Source: Ascaphus truei (Eukaryota; Chordata; Amphibia; Anura; Ascaphidae). From it: a stretch of 64,000 nt of DNA. Positions within the stretch are counted from its first letter, which is position 1; every line of letters starts with the position of its first letter. Below the pieces are notes generated by a model. That model saw nothing but the letters and a program-made list of their open reading frames with translations. It had not been told where the DNA came from and ran no database searches. The stretch covers positions 69,508,585 to 69,572,584 of the forward strand of contig CM071573.1 in NCBI GenBank assembly GCA_036426205.1. The letters are read 5' to 3'. The position numbers were made by a program, and so were the translations under genes. Positions 1 through 10,789 of this stretch are shown here, piece by piece.

Positions 1-75
1 GGGGGGGGGGGGGGGGGCGGGGAGATGTGCCGGCAGCGAGGGGAGATGCGGCAGCAGCGCGGGGATTTGTGCCGG
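1..75. repeat. End of G-rich minisatellite
   Basis: A run of 17 G followed by GCGGGGAGATGTGCCGG-type units. This is the right end of the same array that is seen in full at 23640-24150 before copy 2. The rest lies outside the window. Confidence 0.8.
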
Positions 76-232
76 GAGCTCCCCGGGCGAAGCCAGGTAC
101 AAAAGCTAGTACTTGAAATAAAAAAGCTCTGTTGCATTAATAACAAACTCAAGTACTGAAAGATGTGAAAAAATAGTGCTACCGACACGTTAAAAAGAAA
201 TTAAAAATAAGCCCACATAACTATACTTAGGT

Positions 233-439
233 CAGTGGTTCCCAACCTTTTTTGGTTAAGGAACCCTATAATTATATTATGAAACTCCAACCCTCTCTAA
301 TAGCACGTCTGAGATCAGGTACATAGTAAATTCTTCTATATTTGGAACAATTTTCAAATGATCTGAAAATTGCAGGGAACCATTTTAGGATGACCGCAGA
401 ACCCAATGCTTCATAGGAAGTCTAGTTTAAAAAACACTG
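233..439. mobile_element. hAT-like non-autonomous element
   Basis: It begins CAGTGGTTCCCAACC and ends AAAACACTG, typical hAT-type termini. The 8-bp flanks ACTTAGGT and ACTGGAGT agree at only 5 of 8 positions, so the target duplication is weak. A second member of the family, lacking a clear left end, is at 51405-51590, and the duplicate is near 24320-24530. No coding capacity. Confidence 0.6.
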
Positions 440-1386
440 ACTGGAGTAGAGGATTATTTTCCAGCTAAAGTTCTGTCAAACATTCCTGTGCAGACTGGCC
501 AGCGAATATGTAATTACCTTATTAATTTTGGTACTGTCAATTTAAGCATCTTTGTATGTAGTACAATATTTAATCTGCCATTAATTCCTGCCAACACATT
601 CAGAACTAGCTTTTTTAAAAGCAGCCATCCCAATTTTGACACACAGAAAAACTACAAATATGTCAATTGACAACAAACATGGCTGCCGGGCTCATTCATG
701 GAAAGCATCTGGTGTAACAGCTTTCTACTGGCTGTCACAGCAAGCCCTGACCCTGGCAGCCATTATGTTTCTCCAGTCTCAATAAATAATGATACTATCT
801 TTGTAACACTGTTATTTATATTGTATTTAAAGATTACGGTGTGGGATGCGCACCACATGAGAACAAATCGCCCAATGAAAACCACTGGGAGCTAAATTAA
901 ATGTAATTCTTCATTTACCAGTCTATCAGTTTTAACCAAAAAAAATTATAATTGGTCAGTGATGTTTTATCAGGTTTTTTTTTCTTCTTCCGGGTAAAAG
1001 TTAAAACCGGAATTCCCAACTATACTTCATCTGCCCACACTGACAATACAGCTGTTGCACGGCCACACAAGTGCTGACACTGAATCAACCCCAATTGCAC
1101 AACACAAGCCTTGGTGCTACTTTAACGCTATAGGCTGGCACTGAAGGCGTTAAACTGGCAAAAAATGAATTACCTCTGTTTTTGTAACACAATCAAAGAA
1201 AATCTGAATTTCCTTGGAACAGGCGGTGTCACTGAACGTATTCTGTTTCCAACATCCCATCATCAAGGACATTTCTGTTATACAACTTGCCTCTGCACAA
1301 AATCGAAAACGTTAATAAATAAAAAAAAGAGAATATTCTATCATAAATCTGACATACTGCCAATTACACTATGAACTACCATTGGG

Positions 1387-1387
<1 letters not shown>
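440..1387. other. Non-coding, nothing recognised
   Basis: AT-rich sequence with only short ORFs and no exon or repeat family that I can name. The second exon of chchd1 would be expected on the minus strand left of 2015, but I could not find its CX9C-motif sequence here, so it probably lies beyond the left edge. Confidence 0.5.

Positions 1388-1420
<33 letters not shown>
1388..1420. repeat. (CA)n microsatellite
   Basis: About 16 uninterrupted CA units. The counterpart in copy 2 (25475-25530) is interrupted by doubled A and C bases, in keeping with the general indel noise of that copy. Confidence 0.9.
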
Positions 1421-2014
1421 CTGTACAATCCATACTGCAACATACAAAGCTACCCAGACACACAATTTCCCTTTTAAAAAGTTTCCTCTAATTTGTGCAA
1501 AAACCAAATAAAAAATTTAAAAATCATTAAAAAAAAAAAAAAACAAACAAAACATGTAAACGTTTAGATTTTTAATTCAGAGGAAGATAGCCATGTTAAC
1601 CCTTCCACGCCCAGAGTGGTAGCAGCAGCCCCCCCCTCATGTAAAGGGTTAAGCCAATTATGTTTTCTGATCATAGTTCATTCTTATATTGCCACTTTGC
1701 CATTTACTTTTTCTTAAACTTTTTTTGCAATAATAAAAATGGGCACAATTGACATTAAATATTATTATAGTAAGTATTTTTCACATTCTTAAATATACAT
1801 GAAGCACAATCAACAATTAACTCTTGGGTTGCCAGAGGGTGTGGCCGGTTAAGTGTTGCCTCGTTTGCAGTTGCCCTGTAGTACAAGTCCTAGGTAGGAG
1901 AATAAAGGATCCCAAAGGTCAAACACTTCCTCTCCTCTGCAGGCCACCTCACACCCCCCCAGGCCCAAGGGTCCTGCCCGTCTGTATTCCCAGGCTCCCC
2001 AGCCTTCCACCCAC

Positions 2015-2150
2015 CTCCCAGCCTGGGCTTCCGATTGCCTACAGCGTTGGCCAGCACCAGGGGCCGGTTGGGCTTCAGTACGGGCTTCCCGTGCCGCCGG
2101 CTCAGCAGCTTGGCTATCTTGTTATGCAGCGAGTTGCTAGGAGCCGCCAT
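2015..2150 (-). CDS. chchd1: chchd1 exon 1 (mitoribosomal protein mS37), 5' part
   Basis: This is the first coding exon of CHCHD1, a twin CX9C-family protein of the small mitochondrial ribosomal subunit (mS37). The ATG is at 2150-2148, and 45 codons plus one base precede a good donor (GAG|GTGGGT) at 2014. What identifies it is the stretch KPVLKPNRPLVLANAVG at residues 22-38, close to the human KPVLKPNKPLILANRVG. The basic N-terminus with few acidic residues suits a mitochondrial protein. The cysteine-containing CHCH domain lies in later exons, which are not in this window. Position and strand downstream of fut11 match the human gene order. A frameshifted copy lies at 26139-26276. Confidence 0.85.
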
Positions 2151-2260
2151 GACAGCTAAAGAGCGCCGCAAAGGACTGTGGGACTAGGAAAAGGGGGGAG
2201 GGGCGGGGGACGTGCAATCACGGCCCAGCCAGCCCGTGTGACGTCACTGCAGCCCTGCAG
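2151..2260 (-). promoter_or_regulatory. chchd1 CpG-rich core promoter with GC box and CRE
   Basis: Immediately upstream of the chchd1 ATG on the minus strand there is a GC box (GAGGGGCGGGG, 2199-2209) and a perfect palindromic CRE, TGACGTCA, at 2239-2246. No TATA box is evident, which suits a housekeeping mitochondrial gene. In copy 2 the CRE reads GGAAGTCA and is lost. The transcription start was not determined. Confidence 0.55.
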
Positions 2261-2542
2261 TGCAGGGAGTGGGTGTGCCTATCTGTGCAGCACTGAAATG
2301 GTTAATCAGAGTAAATCATCCCCTATATATCTTATGGGAATAAGTTACAAATAACTGATTCTCTAGACAATTATTGTAGTTATATATATATATATTTAAT
2401 ATATATGTATAATATTCTATGCATTGATATGTTTTGCTGAAGTGATATACATATACTTTTAAACACACAAGTTCCTGCCCTGAAGAGCTTACAATATAGT
2501 TTGGAGGGGCCAAATTGTCATGCATATGTAACCCATATTCTT

Positions 2543-2561
2543 CCCCCCCCCCCCCCCCCCC
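2543..2561. repeat. C19 homopolymer
   Basis: Nineteen consecutive C next to the LTR-like element. In copy 2 the run is interrupted by T and shortened (26677-26691). Confidence 0.9.
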
Positions 2562-3418
2562 TAGACTCATCTGCTGTCTCTAGGGTGTGTGAGGGCAGAT
2601 TACATGTGCTTCGGTGGTGCATACCTGTGAGGAACAGGAGGGCCTGAGCTTCCCGCGTTGTTGGGGAGACAGGACCAGGCTTCTGGGGTAGTAGCCTCCA
2701 TTCTCTTAGTGGTGGTGCAGCACCTCCATCTTCTATAGCTCCCAGGGATATGGGATAGGACCCGTATAGAAGAGAAACCCTGGTCCCAGGGTGGATGCTC
2801 CAAATGCCACACACAGTCTTTAGTAAAAGCGGTAATGTCTCTTTATTATCTCGCCACGGAAGTCAAACAGCATACAGCAGTCCAGTACACACAACACTCC
2901 AAATGTATGTACAGGCCTTTCCTCCTCTCCTCCCTCCAAGTATGCTCTCCTCAGGATGGTCTGTGGGGGGCCGCAATACCCTGATGCCCACCTCAGAGGG
3001 TATCCTCTGGGTGGGGGTAGAATCTCCCTCTCACCCCCTCATCAGGGTGAGGGGCATTGTTCCACCGGAGCCTCTGCTCACTCTCCAAACTCATAGGCCA
3101 GACTCTGCCTATCGTCCTCCTCCAACTCCCAGGACAGACAGGACTGGACTCACTCCAGCCTCAGACCAACTAACTGTCTCCTCCAACTCCCACGACAGAC
3201 AGGACTGGACTGCTAATTAGAGGCAGCCCCACCCCTCATGATGTCAGCAGAACCTCCCCTCTGTCTCATGCCTGCAGCAGAGTCAGAGGCCTGCATCTAT
3301 CACTCAAGGCAGGGCTTGAAGGGGGAATATCCCATGATTACTACTGGTGCCTGCCCTTAACAGGACTTACCACAGTAGGAGGAAGATATATAGCCCGTGC
3401 TGTTTACAGGGGGCTACA
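2562..3418 (-). mobile_element. Solo LTR-like element
   Basis: Read on the minus strand it starts TGTAGCCCCCTGTAAACAGC, has a TATA-like CTATATAT near 3388-3395 and an AATAAA signal at about 2839-2844, the order expected of U3-R-U5. No internal retroviral or Gypsy coding sequence is attached, so a solo LTR is likely. The 3' boundary next to the C19 run (2543-2561) is uncertain and no target duplication was confirmed. The duplicate is at about 26690-27575. Confidence 0.5.
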
Positions 3419-3882
3419 CATATATTTTTATAGCGCCAACCGGGTACTCAGTGCTTTTCCATTTTGATGGTGTCCATGGTGCATAGTCTCCCGCCTGGTG
3501 GACCAGAGAAAGGAACCAGTGTTCCACAGAAAAGACATTCTGCTAAAAGCAAAAAAGATTTTATCTTTGATAAATATGGTGCACTTTCTTTTGGGCCCCA
3601 TTATTACCCCCATTTTGCAGGCGTGAGACTTTGGTAAATTGACCCTGAAGTGACCTGCCCACTGTTTTAAGAGCTGACACTGGTACTCTGTACCACTCTG
3701 TGCCAACACACTTTTGCTACTGACTCTAGGTTTCATTTATTGTGGACATCTGTCAAGTTTGTATTTCCCATGCAGCACAGTATACTTTGTAAGCGTCTTT
3801 CCCTTTGCTCCAAGGGAAGCACACAGAACATTTTCTCCCTACCAAAAACATTCCCCCTGTCGCCCCTGTAGTTCAAAGTTCT

Positions 3883-4202
3883 AACTGCACTTATAGTGCC
3901 GGCGACAGCGACGCAACGTCACGTCAAAAACAAATGCATTGTTGCCGTCGTCGGCGCTTATAGTGCACGTGATGGCGACCAAACGACAGCGCTACCAAAA
4001 ATCTGGTAGTCACTGTTATTTGATTTTTTTCAGCGACGGTCTCTCCTTGTGGCCAATCAGAGAGCTTCTCTGTCCCTCTCCCTTCCCCTTTTGTGACATC
4101 ACTGGCCTTGCAGCCAGCGACGTCGCCTAAAAATGAATTGCAACTATCGCAATGACGACAGGTGACGTCATTGGTCGCGTCGCCGGCACTATAAGCGCAG
4201 CC
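3883..4202. mobile_element. GC-rich MITE, PIF/Harbinger-like (type A)
   Basis: The terminal inverted repeats read CTGCACTTATAGTGCCGGCG on the left and, reverse complemented, GGCTGCGCTTATAGTGCCGG on the right. The interior holds a CCAAT box (4053-4057) and the composite TGACGTCATTGG (4163-4174), a CRE abutting an inverted CCAAT box. No clear target duplication here, but siblings have TTA or TAA duplications. Copy 2 counterpart: about 28051-28382. Confidence 0.7.
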
Positions 4203-4931
4203 GGTCGTCACCCTGGAGAAATGCATCTCCTTGTACCCTTCAATTGACAGTGGCATTGTATTGTATCACATCCTGCTCACAATATTGTGTGCTAATTCAT
4301 TCAGATCACGTCCTCGTTCCCCTAATAAAACCTGTCTCTGAAATGCACCAGCTTTTTACAGGAATAAGGATGCTTGTGATAATATGTAACGATTTACGTA
4401 AAACACTAGCATTTGATTGATGGGAAGCCATACCCATGCAATGTATACAGATGATGTACTGTGCTTCAACTTGGCACCTAGTGCTAAACTGTAGCACAGC
4501 AAATTAAATCCATTACTATATTAGACAGTAAGATGCTCGTTCTCTTTTCCTTCACTTACAGTTAGCATGAGGGTTTAATACAGAAAGTGTATTATAAACT
4601 AATTACTTCTTATTTTGCAGTAAGCATCAGCGTTTGAAGAGCTTTATTTCAGGAAATTCTAACCTTGTTAAACATTGGAGCAATCTGCCTTGGACTTTAT
4701 TTTACAAAGATTTAATGCAATGTGTAAAGTGAGAAAAACTGAAGATATATATATATATTTTTTACAAGTAGATAAAAAGTGGTGCTACTTTGGGGTGCGA
4801 AATAAAAAGTTAGAGATATTCACTGGCATCCCCAATGTTACAATAATACTTTGGCCGAGATCAACACAAGGGAGCAAAAGCGTGCAAAAGCTTAGCACCA
4901 TTTTATCGATCTGGGTCTTGTTCTATTAGTG
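4203..4931. other. Non-coding, nothing recognised
   Basis: AT-rich sequence between two MITEs. Only short ORFs, no splice-bounded conserved peptide and no repeat family that I can name. Confidence 0.5.
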
Positions 4932-5150
4932 CAGGGGTGGCCAACTCCTGTCCCCAAGGGCCACCAACGGGCCAGGTATTCAGGATATCCCTGCTTCAGC
5001 ACAGGTGGCTCAATCAGTCCCTGCTTCAGCACAGGTGATCGAGCCCCCCGTGCTGAAGCAGGGACTGATTGTGCCACCAGTGCTGAAGCAGGAATATCCT
5101 GAAAACCTGATCTGTTTGTGGCCCTTGAGGACTGCAGTTGGCCACTCCTG
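4932..5150. mobile_element. hAT MITE, doubled-core hairpin subtype
   Basis: It starts CAGGGGTGGCCAACTCC and ends with the inverse GGCCACTCCTG. The flanking octamers TATTAGTG and TATTAGGT match at 6 of 8, as expected for an old hAT insertion. The core CTGCTTCAGCACAGGTG occurs twice in each arm, giving a longer hairpin than in the usual members. Copy 2 counterpart: about 29119-29343. Confidence 0.8.
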
Positions 5151-5865
5151 TATTAGGTCTTTAGATCCATGCTCTATTGAAGGGGCAGTCCCTACAACCA
5201 AAGTGTGAACTAATGGACCAATTTATTGAGTTCACACATATAAGTATTTTAAAATACTGGTTTAAAGTTAGCAAACAAGCAATACAGGAGAATTCAGACA
5301 CAGTACATGCATAAGAGCACCAGCCTTAGAGGCAAATATAGAACGGGATTCCCTTCTCCAAAGTGTTTCTAAGAGCTTACAAGTTACATTTTCAGATAGA
5401 TGCCCTCTGTCTCCAGGCACAGACCCCAGCAGGGAAAAGGTTAAGCTGTATCTAGATGTGAACATTTGGCTTTGACTGTGAAGATGATTAGCTAATGGAA
5501 GCAGATTCCAGACAGAGTCTCATTGAGATACTGACATCATCCAGCTCCATAAAAATCTCACAAACTATCAGAGACGAGCCAATTCATTCTTCTCCTCCTT
5601 CAGTGAGCACAAACTATACAGCATTCTGATGACAATGGCAGGGTCATTCACCAGTGTTAAAATGTGGTTGATTGATCTCTTTGTTTGTAATAATATACTA
5701 ATTAATGATAGAACTATAGAATTTAATGTAAAAAGCCAAACTCTTGAATTGTCTCTATATCATTTTTTTAAAATAAAAAACTTGGTGGGCCACAGGACAA
5801 CTACAAACACTCAGTTAGTCTATATTCTAAAGCAAAGATAATGTTGCACCCTAATACTGTGTACA
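5151..5865. other. Non-coding, nothing recognised
   Basis: No exon-like or repeat-family sequence recognised between the hAT MITE and the SINE. Confidence 0.5.
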
Positions 5866-5867
5866 GG

Positions 5868-6142
5868 TACTAATAATAATAACTTTCATATAGCACTTTT
5901 CTCCCAACGGGACTCAAAACGCTTCCCAATGAGAGTATAGTGCGCGGTACGCAGCACCTAGGGATGTTACGGACACAGACACTGCCCAGATGAGCTTACA
6001 ATCTATGTTTTTGGTGCCTGAGGCACAGGGAGATAAAGTGACTTGCCCAAGGTCAAGGGGAGCTGACACCGGGAATTGAACAAGGTGCCAGTGTCATTAT
6101 TTACAGTCAGTGTCTTTACTCACTGAGCCGCTCCTTCTCCCT
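5868..6142 (-). mobile_element. tRNA-derived SINE with CORE/MIR-like body
   Basis: On the minus strand the head has an A-box-like GCTCAGTGAG and a B-box-like GTTCAATTCCC. The body contains CTTGGGCAAGTCACTTTATC and GTGCCTCAGGCACC, close to the MIR/CORE-SINE body, and the tail contains ATTGTAAGCTC and GTGCTATATGAAAGT. Other members are at 43990-44228 (minus) and 58100-58365 (plus), so this is a dispersed family. Copy 2 counterpart: about 30066-30340. Confidence 0.75.
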
Positions 6143-6171
6143 TCATACAGATTTATAAAGTTTCCAGTTAA

Positions 6172-6633
6172 AGCCGCAGTCCCCCCGCAACCTCCCTCCC
6201 CCCCCTTTAGTATGTGCATCAATACAATCCACAAATAAGTAATTAGCTAAGTTGCCAATCGATACGGTCTTCTGTGATCGATTGGCGAAGATTCAGCTCG
6301 GGGGTTCACTAAATGGCTGTCAGTGCAGCAGAAGAGTACCAAAGATGCAAGTTATGTGGGGAAGATCATGTGACCAGGCACTCACTAGATACAATTGGTG
6401 CACTGCTAGAGAGAGGGCAGGGCTCAAAAAGGGGTGTGACAGAGCCTGTTTCAGAAGAGGAAGGGAATGTGACTTTGTAAATGGTTGCTAAAGAAAGAAA
6501 AAATGCTTGTTACATTATAATACATTAAAAATGTCATACAGAGTTGTTAAAAAAATGCTACAAATATTTTCTCATAGTGCAGAACTGATTTATTAAAAAA
6601 AAACTCATGTAGGATATTGCTTGGTCTGCAGCA
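6172..6633. mobile_element. TTAA-flanked MITE (piggyBac- or Kolobok-like)
   Basis: It is bounded by TTAA on both sides (6168-6171 and 6634-6637). Termini AGCCGCAGTCC and, inverted, TGCTGCAGACC are imperfect inverted repeats. The interior is alignable along its whole length with 63438-63869 (shared GTGCATCAATACAATC, AGATACAATTGGTGCACTGC and CATGTAGGATATTGCTTG), so it is a true family. Non-coding. Copy 2 counterpart: about 30372-30851. Confidence 0.75.
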
Positions 6634-6660
6634 TTAAAGAAAGAAAGTCGCATATGTGGC

Positions 6661-6842
6661 CGTATGTATGTGTGTATGTATGTATGTATGTATGTATGTA
6701 TGTCTTAATTGATATAGCGCCATCCAGGTACCCAGCGCTTTACAATACACATAACATAATATTATAACACAATGGGAATAAGCGCTTCAGACAGAACAAT
6801 AGGAAAAAGAGTCCCTGCCCCGAAGAGCTTACAATCTAATGT
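6661..6842. repeat. (TATG)n followed by L2-tail-like fragment
   Basis: A TATG tetranucleotide run (6661-6703) leads into TATAGCGCCATCCAGGTACC and CCTGCCCCGAAGAGCTTACA. This is the same dispersed unit as at 51115-51260 and, inverted, 53110-53240. It resembles the 3' tail of an L2-type LINE or a SINE mobilised by one. Confidence 0.6.
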
Positions 6843-7040
6843 GAGACAACCATGTATTTTATTGCAAATAAGTCATTTTTTCCAATATAAATTTCACTCT
6901 GCAAAATAACGTGTGATATTGTTTCTTTGTTAACTGAAATTACAAAGTATGTTCAGGAGGAAAATCTATTTTCAGGACATTCGAAATAGGACATTTAAAG
7001 GGACAGTCTCACTTAGCGCACAAAAATGATGCTTCCCCCC

Positions 7041-7254
7041 CAACAGGTCAGGTTTTGAGGATAGCCCTGCTTCAGCACAGGTGGCTCTATCAGTCCCTGC
7101 TTCTGCACAGGTGGACTGAGTCTTGGACTAAGCATCTGATTGAGCCACCTGTGCTGAAGCAGGGACTGATATAGTCACCTGTTCTGCAGCTGGGATATCC
7201 AGAAAATGTGACCTGTTGGGGGGAGGGCTTGATGACTGGAGTTGATTACCCCTG
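7041..7254. mobile_element. hAT MITE, doubled-core subtype, left end eroded
   Basis: Contains AACAGGTCAGG, two CTGCTTC(A/T)GCACAGGTG cores, their inverse, and the right end GAGTTGATTACCCCTG. The first 30 or so bases of the family consensus are missing or replaced by a C run. Copy 2 counterpart: about 31243-31463. Confidence 0.7.
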
Positions 7255-8463
7255 ACATACATAATGTATTCAACAACCCACCCAGCATCCCATGATGAGT
7301 CATATCCGAGCCCAGTTGGGAGGTAAGAGCTGTTTACTTTAGTCTGACACAATCTTTCTGTGCCCATCTCACTAAAAGGTTTTGGCTAATTAAATGATTC
7401 ATTTCAGAGACAGAAAGGTCTTGGAGCTGAATAAAATACACAAACCTCCTGTGGAATACACTTACATCAGAGTCCCAAGAGAGTCATGTATCACTGTAGA
7501 CTTGGGTGGATTAATACAGCCACTGCAAAATTCAAGCCCCAGGATTGTAAGGGTGTATTGTATTGGCGTCCTATGCAGAAATCTGTTTGGGAGAGAAAGA
7601 ATGTGCTGCTTTTGTCTACAGCACAGAAGGTTCATTCAATAATGCCTAAACTAATTGGAAAGTAATTCTATTAAATGCACACCCATACCGTAATGTGCTT
7701 AATGTAACAATCTTTCATTATCCAACTTATTCATGTCAATTGGGCTTCCTTACAAAAATGCAATCACCCATAAAGTGAACATTTTACTCATTTGCCTCTT
7801 GTACAACAAATGGAGATTGTTTATATTTTTTTACAGTGTTTTAACCGTTTTGGCTAATGATGGCATCGTAATGACTTTACAAACAAAACCCAGAGAAAAG
7901 AAGTTGGGGTTGACAGTTTACCTGCAGTCCTATCACAAAAGGGGTTCCATGCGCCTTTAAATCCTCACTCCCACATTAAAGGTTCCAAAAATATTAGTCT
8001 TCTAGAAATGGTCCTCCTGTTAACCCTTTCCACTCCATTCACATCCTTCCCTGTCAAATTCTTCAGTGGTTCAACATCCGAGAAATACTCAATCTTAAAC
8101 ACGACCAACATTATGAAGTCTTTTTTTTTTTGTAACCTTAAGCATTGAAGGGGTTACGTTACCGTGATTTGAGCCTTTTTAAACTCAGCGTAAATCACTA
8201 TGACTCAGGAATAACTGCAGTATTCCCACCTCATTTTAGGCTCTAAGCAAAGCAGCTTCTATAATACTGTACATTCTTTTTTTTTAGTTTAGCTTCTTGA
8301 ACCTAAACTTGAAAACCTATTAACCCTTCTATTGCAGAATGGGCCAAACGTGTTGCTTTGTGCGGCAGTGAAGATGTTAAACTTAACAAATGATGGAGCC
8401 GCTGTATTTCGGTACACCCTTAAATGTATTCACGATGTCATTTCTAAATGTACGCCGTTGTTA
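7255..8463. other. Non-coding, nothing recognised
   Basis: No exon-like or repeat-family sequence recognised. ORFs are short, and their copies in the second repeat are not kept open. Confidence 0.5.
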
Positions 8464-8641
8464 GGCTGCGCTTATAGTGCCGGCGACAGCGACGTCAAAA
8501 CACATGCATTGACGCCATCGCGTGCGCTGATAGTAAACGCGACACAACGGAGCGACGGCTTGGTCGCGTTCGCTGGAAGCCATCTGTATTTGATTTTTCC
8601 AGTGACCGCAGTCTGACGTCGCCGGCACTATAAGCGCAGCC
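8464..8641. mobile_element. GC-rich MITE with TTA target duplication (type A)
   Basis: Flanked by TTA at 8461-8463 and 8642-8644. The terminal inverted repeat GGCTGCGCTTATAGTGCC is perfect at both ends and continues into CGGCGAC. TWA target duplications point to PIF/Harbinger. 178 bp, non-coding. Copy 2 counterpart: about 32652-32830. Confidence 0.8.
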
Positions 8642-8788
8642 TTAGACAAAGAAACACTGTGAAACAACTGAGAGCCTCTTGTTACAAAATGCAATTTCAC
8701 CTTCACTCACATAAACCTGTAAAGCAGTAAATCCTGACTCCATTCACAAACCCATGTTGAACATGCAGGAGTTTTGCCGTATTCTATA

Positions 8789-9120
8789 CAGGCATACCCC
8801 GGTTTAAGGACACTCACTTTAAGTACACTCGCGAGTAAGTACACATCGCTCAACAGGCAAACGGCAGCTCACGCATGCGCCTGTCAGTACGTCCTGAACA
8901 GCAACACCGGCTCCCTACCTGTATCGAAGCTGTGCGCAAGCGGGGAGACTATAGAGCCTGTTACAAATGTGTTATTTACATCAGTTATGCACGTATATGA
9001 CGATTGCAGTGCAGTACATGCATCAATAAGTGGGAAAAAAGGAGTGCTTCACTTTAAGTACATTTTCACTTTACATACATGCTTCGGTCCCATTGTGTAC
9101 GTTAATGCGGGGTATGCCTG
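8789..9120. mobile_element. Tc1/mariner-like MITE
   Basis: Termini CAGGCATACCCCG and, at the right, CGGGGTATGCCTG are perfect inverted repeats flanked by TA on both sides (8787-8788, 9121-9122). It has an open frame of more than 200 codons running into the next element, but no transposase motif. Copy 2 counterpart: about 32975-33336. Confidence 0.8.
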
Positions 9121-9152
9121 TATTGCGTTCAAGGTGATAGTTCAAGGACATT

Positions 9153-9631
9153 GGGCCTCATGCAGAGAGCAGCGAATTTTAGAATTGGAGAGGGGGAAAA
9201 ATTTTAGCTTTTTTGGAGAGTTTTTTTCTCCATATGCAGAAAGGGCAGAAAACTGCATTTACAAGCCTTTCTGCATATGGAGAGTTTCAACCAGCGCTAT
9301 AAGCGCTGTTGAAACTAGTAGGGAAAAAATCGGGTTTTTTTTTTTTTCCCCTCCACCGGCCGCGGAGCGCCAGCTGCTTGGTGGAGAGGAAAAATGTTGA
9401 AAATCGCGCCATTTTTTTGCCGCGAACAGCCACTAGATGGCGATCGCGGCTCTCTGGATACGGCAGAAAAAAAAACTGGAGAGATTAGAAACTCTCCAGC
9501 TGCACGGCGAATTTCAAGGAAAAAAAAAAAATGGCGCTTTTTTCAAATCTCGCCATTTTCGCCTGTTTTTAGCGCGATTTTCGCCGGAAAATTGCGAAAT
9601 TGCTATTAGCGCTGTTCTCTGCATGAGGCCC
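9153..9631. mobile_element. Foldback MITE with nested palindromes
   Basis: Ends GGGCCTCATGCAGAGAGCAG and inverse CTGTTCTCTGCATGAGGCCC, with ATT on each side (9150-9152, 9632-9634). Inside are two further near-perfect palindromes: CTCCATATGCAGAAAGG with its inverse (9229-9284), and GTTTCAACCAGCGCTATAAG with its inverse just after. Superfamily unknown. Copy 2 counterpart: 33364-33850. Confidence 0.7.
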
Positions 9632-10149
9632 ATTGTGCTCTACAGTAGCAGAACGTTTTACTGCCATCTAGTGGTTATAAAGGTATTTTCTCCTCAATTA
9701 TCTCATATTACTAGGGTTCCCCTAATTGCCAAAACTCAGCCTCAGTCAACGATTTTAGTACACCACTTTGGAAAGTAGAGACTGTTTATTGACAGCAGCC
9801 TGCCATGTCCTTTATTATCACTGTTAAAAATGATTTAATGCTCCCAGGATGTGGAACTGATAGTTTTTTTGGCAAAGGCGACCATACTCCCAAGTTGGCT
9901 AAAACCATTTCCTCCTACGATACAACTAGATAAGCTGGTATTTTCCCAGATATGACACTATACTGGAAAACAAAATAAGAGCTTCCAACTTGTTTTTTTA
10001 ATAATGATGTGTTTATTTAATAAAGGCCAAGAAATGTTTGGAAGGTCTTGGCACCTTCGAGGGCCACCACCTCTTTTCAAAAGGCACAGCGAAGACAATA
10101 GTGGCAAGTACAGCCAGGCTCCAAGAGATTTCTGTCAGAGCCTTTAAAA
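9632..10149. other. Non-coding, nothing recognised
   Basis: Ordinary AT-rich sequence with no exon signal or repeat family recognised. Confidence 0.5.
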
Positions 10150-10309
10150 CAAGGGTAGCAAACTCCAGTCCTCAAGAGCTACCAACAGGTCAGGTTTTCG
10201 GGATATCCTGACAGACTGAGCCACTGATTGAGCCACCTGTGCTAAAGCAAGGATATCCTGCAAACCTGACCTGTTGGTAGCTCTTGAGGACTGGAGTTGG
10301 CCACCCCTG
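10150..10309. mobile_element. hAT MITE
   Basis: Starts CAAGGGTAGCAAACTCCAG and ends GAGTTGGCCACCCCTG, with the CTGTGCTAAAGCA core. Flanking octamers CTTTAAAA and CTCTAATG match at 5 of 8. Copy 2 counterpart: about 34366-34529. Confidence 0.75.
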
Positions 10310-10484
10310 CTCTAATGGGACAGATAATGCACACCGAGCCAGTGCGAGCGTGGGACAATCTCGGCTTCTGCCTCCTCTTCTGCGCATGCGCTGCCTCCAA
10401 TCTCTGTGCGGTCTGGAACGTTGAGGTGTGTACGTGCGCGCTGGCCCGAGGATCCTTCTGCGCAAGGGCCGAGGTCTGCAACAT

Positions 10485-10645
10485 TGTGTGTGTGTGAGAG
10501 GGGATTGTGTGTGTGTATTTGTGTGGGATTGTGAGTGTGTGTGATTGTGTGAATGTGTGTGTGGGAGGGGGGATTGTGTGTGTGGGGGATTGTGATTGTG
10601 GGAGTGTGTGTGATTGTGTGTGTGAGTGATTGTGTGTGCTAGAAG
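10485..10645. repeat. GT-rich cryptic microsatellite
   Basis: Irregular TGTG/GTGATTGTG tracts. Any long open frame across it is a by-product of the simple composition. Confidence 0.8.
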
Positions 10646-10789
10646 GGGTTGTGGGTGATATGGGCTGTGACAGATCAGGGCTCACACCGCCAAACGGAAA
10701 GCATGGGGCCCAGGACAAAGAAAGGAGCTGAGCCCCTCCGCCCCCCCCCCCCAACCCCATAGCGACGACCGATACCCCGAAATTTTTTG

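Noticed and set aside
697..760. Possible chchd1 exon 2 on the minus strand
   Set aside because: Only loose word similarity (CAGCAAGCC). No CX9C pattern, no phase-1 acceptor and no open frame of the right length.
5868..6142. tRNA gene
   Set aside because: A- and B-box-like words are present, but the cloverleaf is not preserved and the sequence continues into a CORE/MIR-like body. It is a SINE, present at three other sites.
8774..9400. Plus-strand 208-codon ORF
   Set aside because: It runs from a mariner-type MITE straight into an unrelated foldback MITE, has no transposase motif, and its copy in 24-38 kb is not open.
10242..10760. Minus-strand 172-codon Thr/His/Ser-rich ORF, and its 252-codon relative at 34403-35161
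   Set aside because: Translation of GT-rich simple repeat plus hAT MITE. The two copies differ by frame changes.
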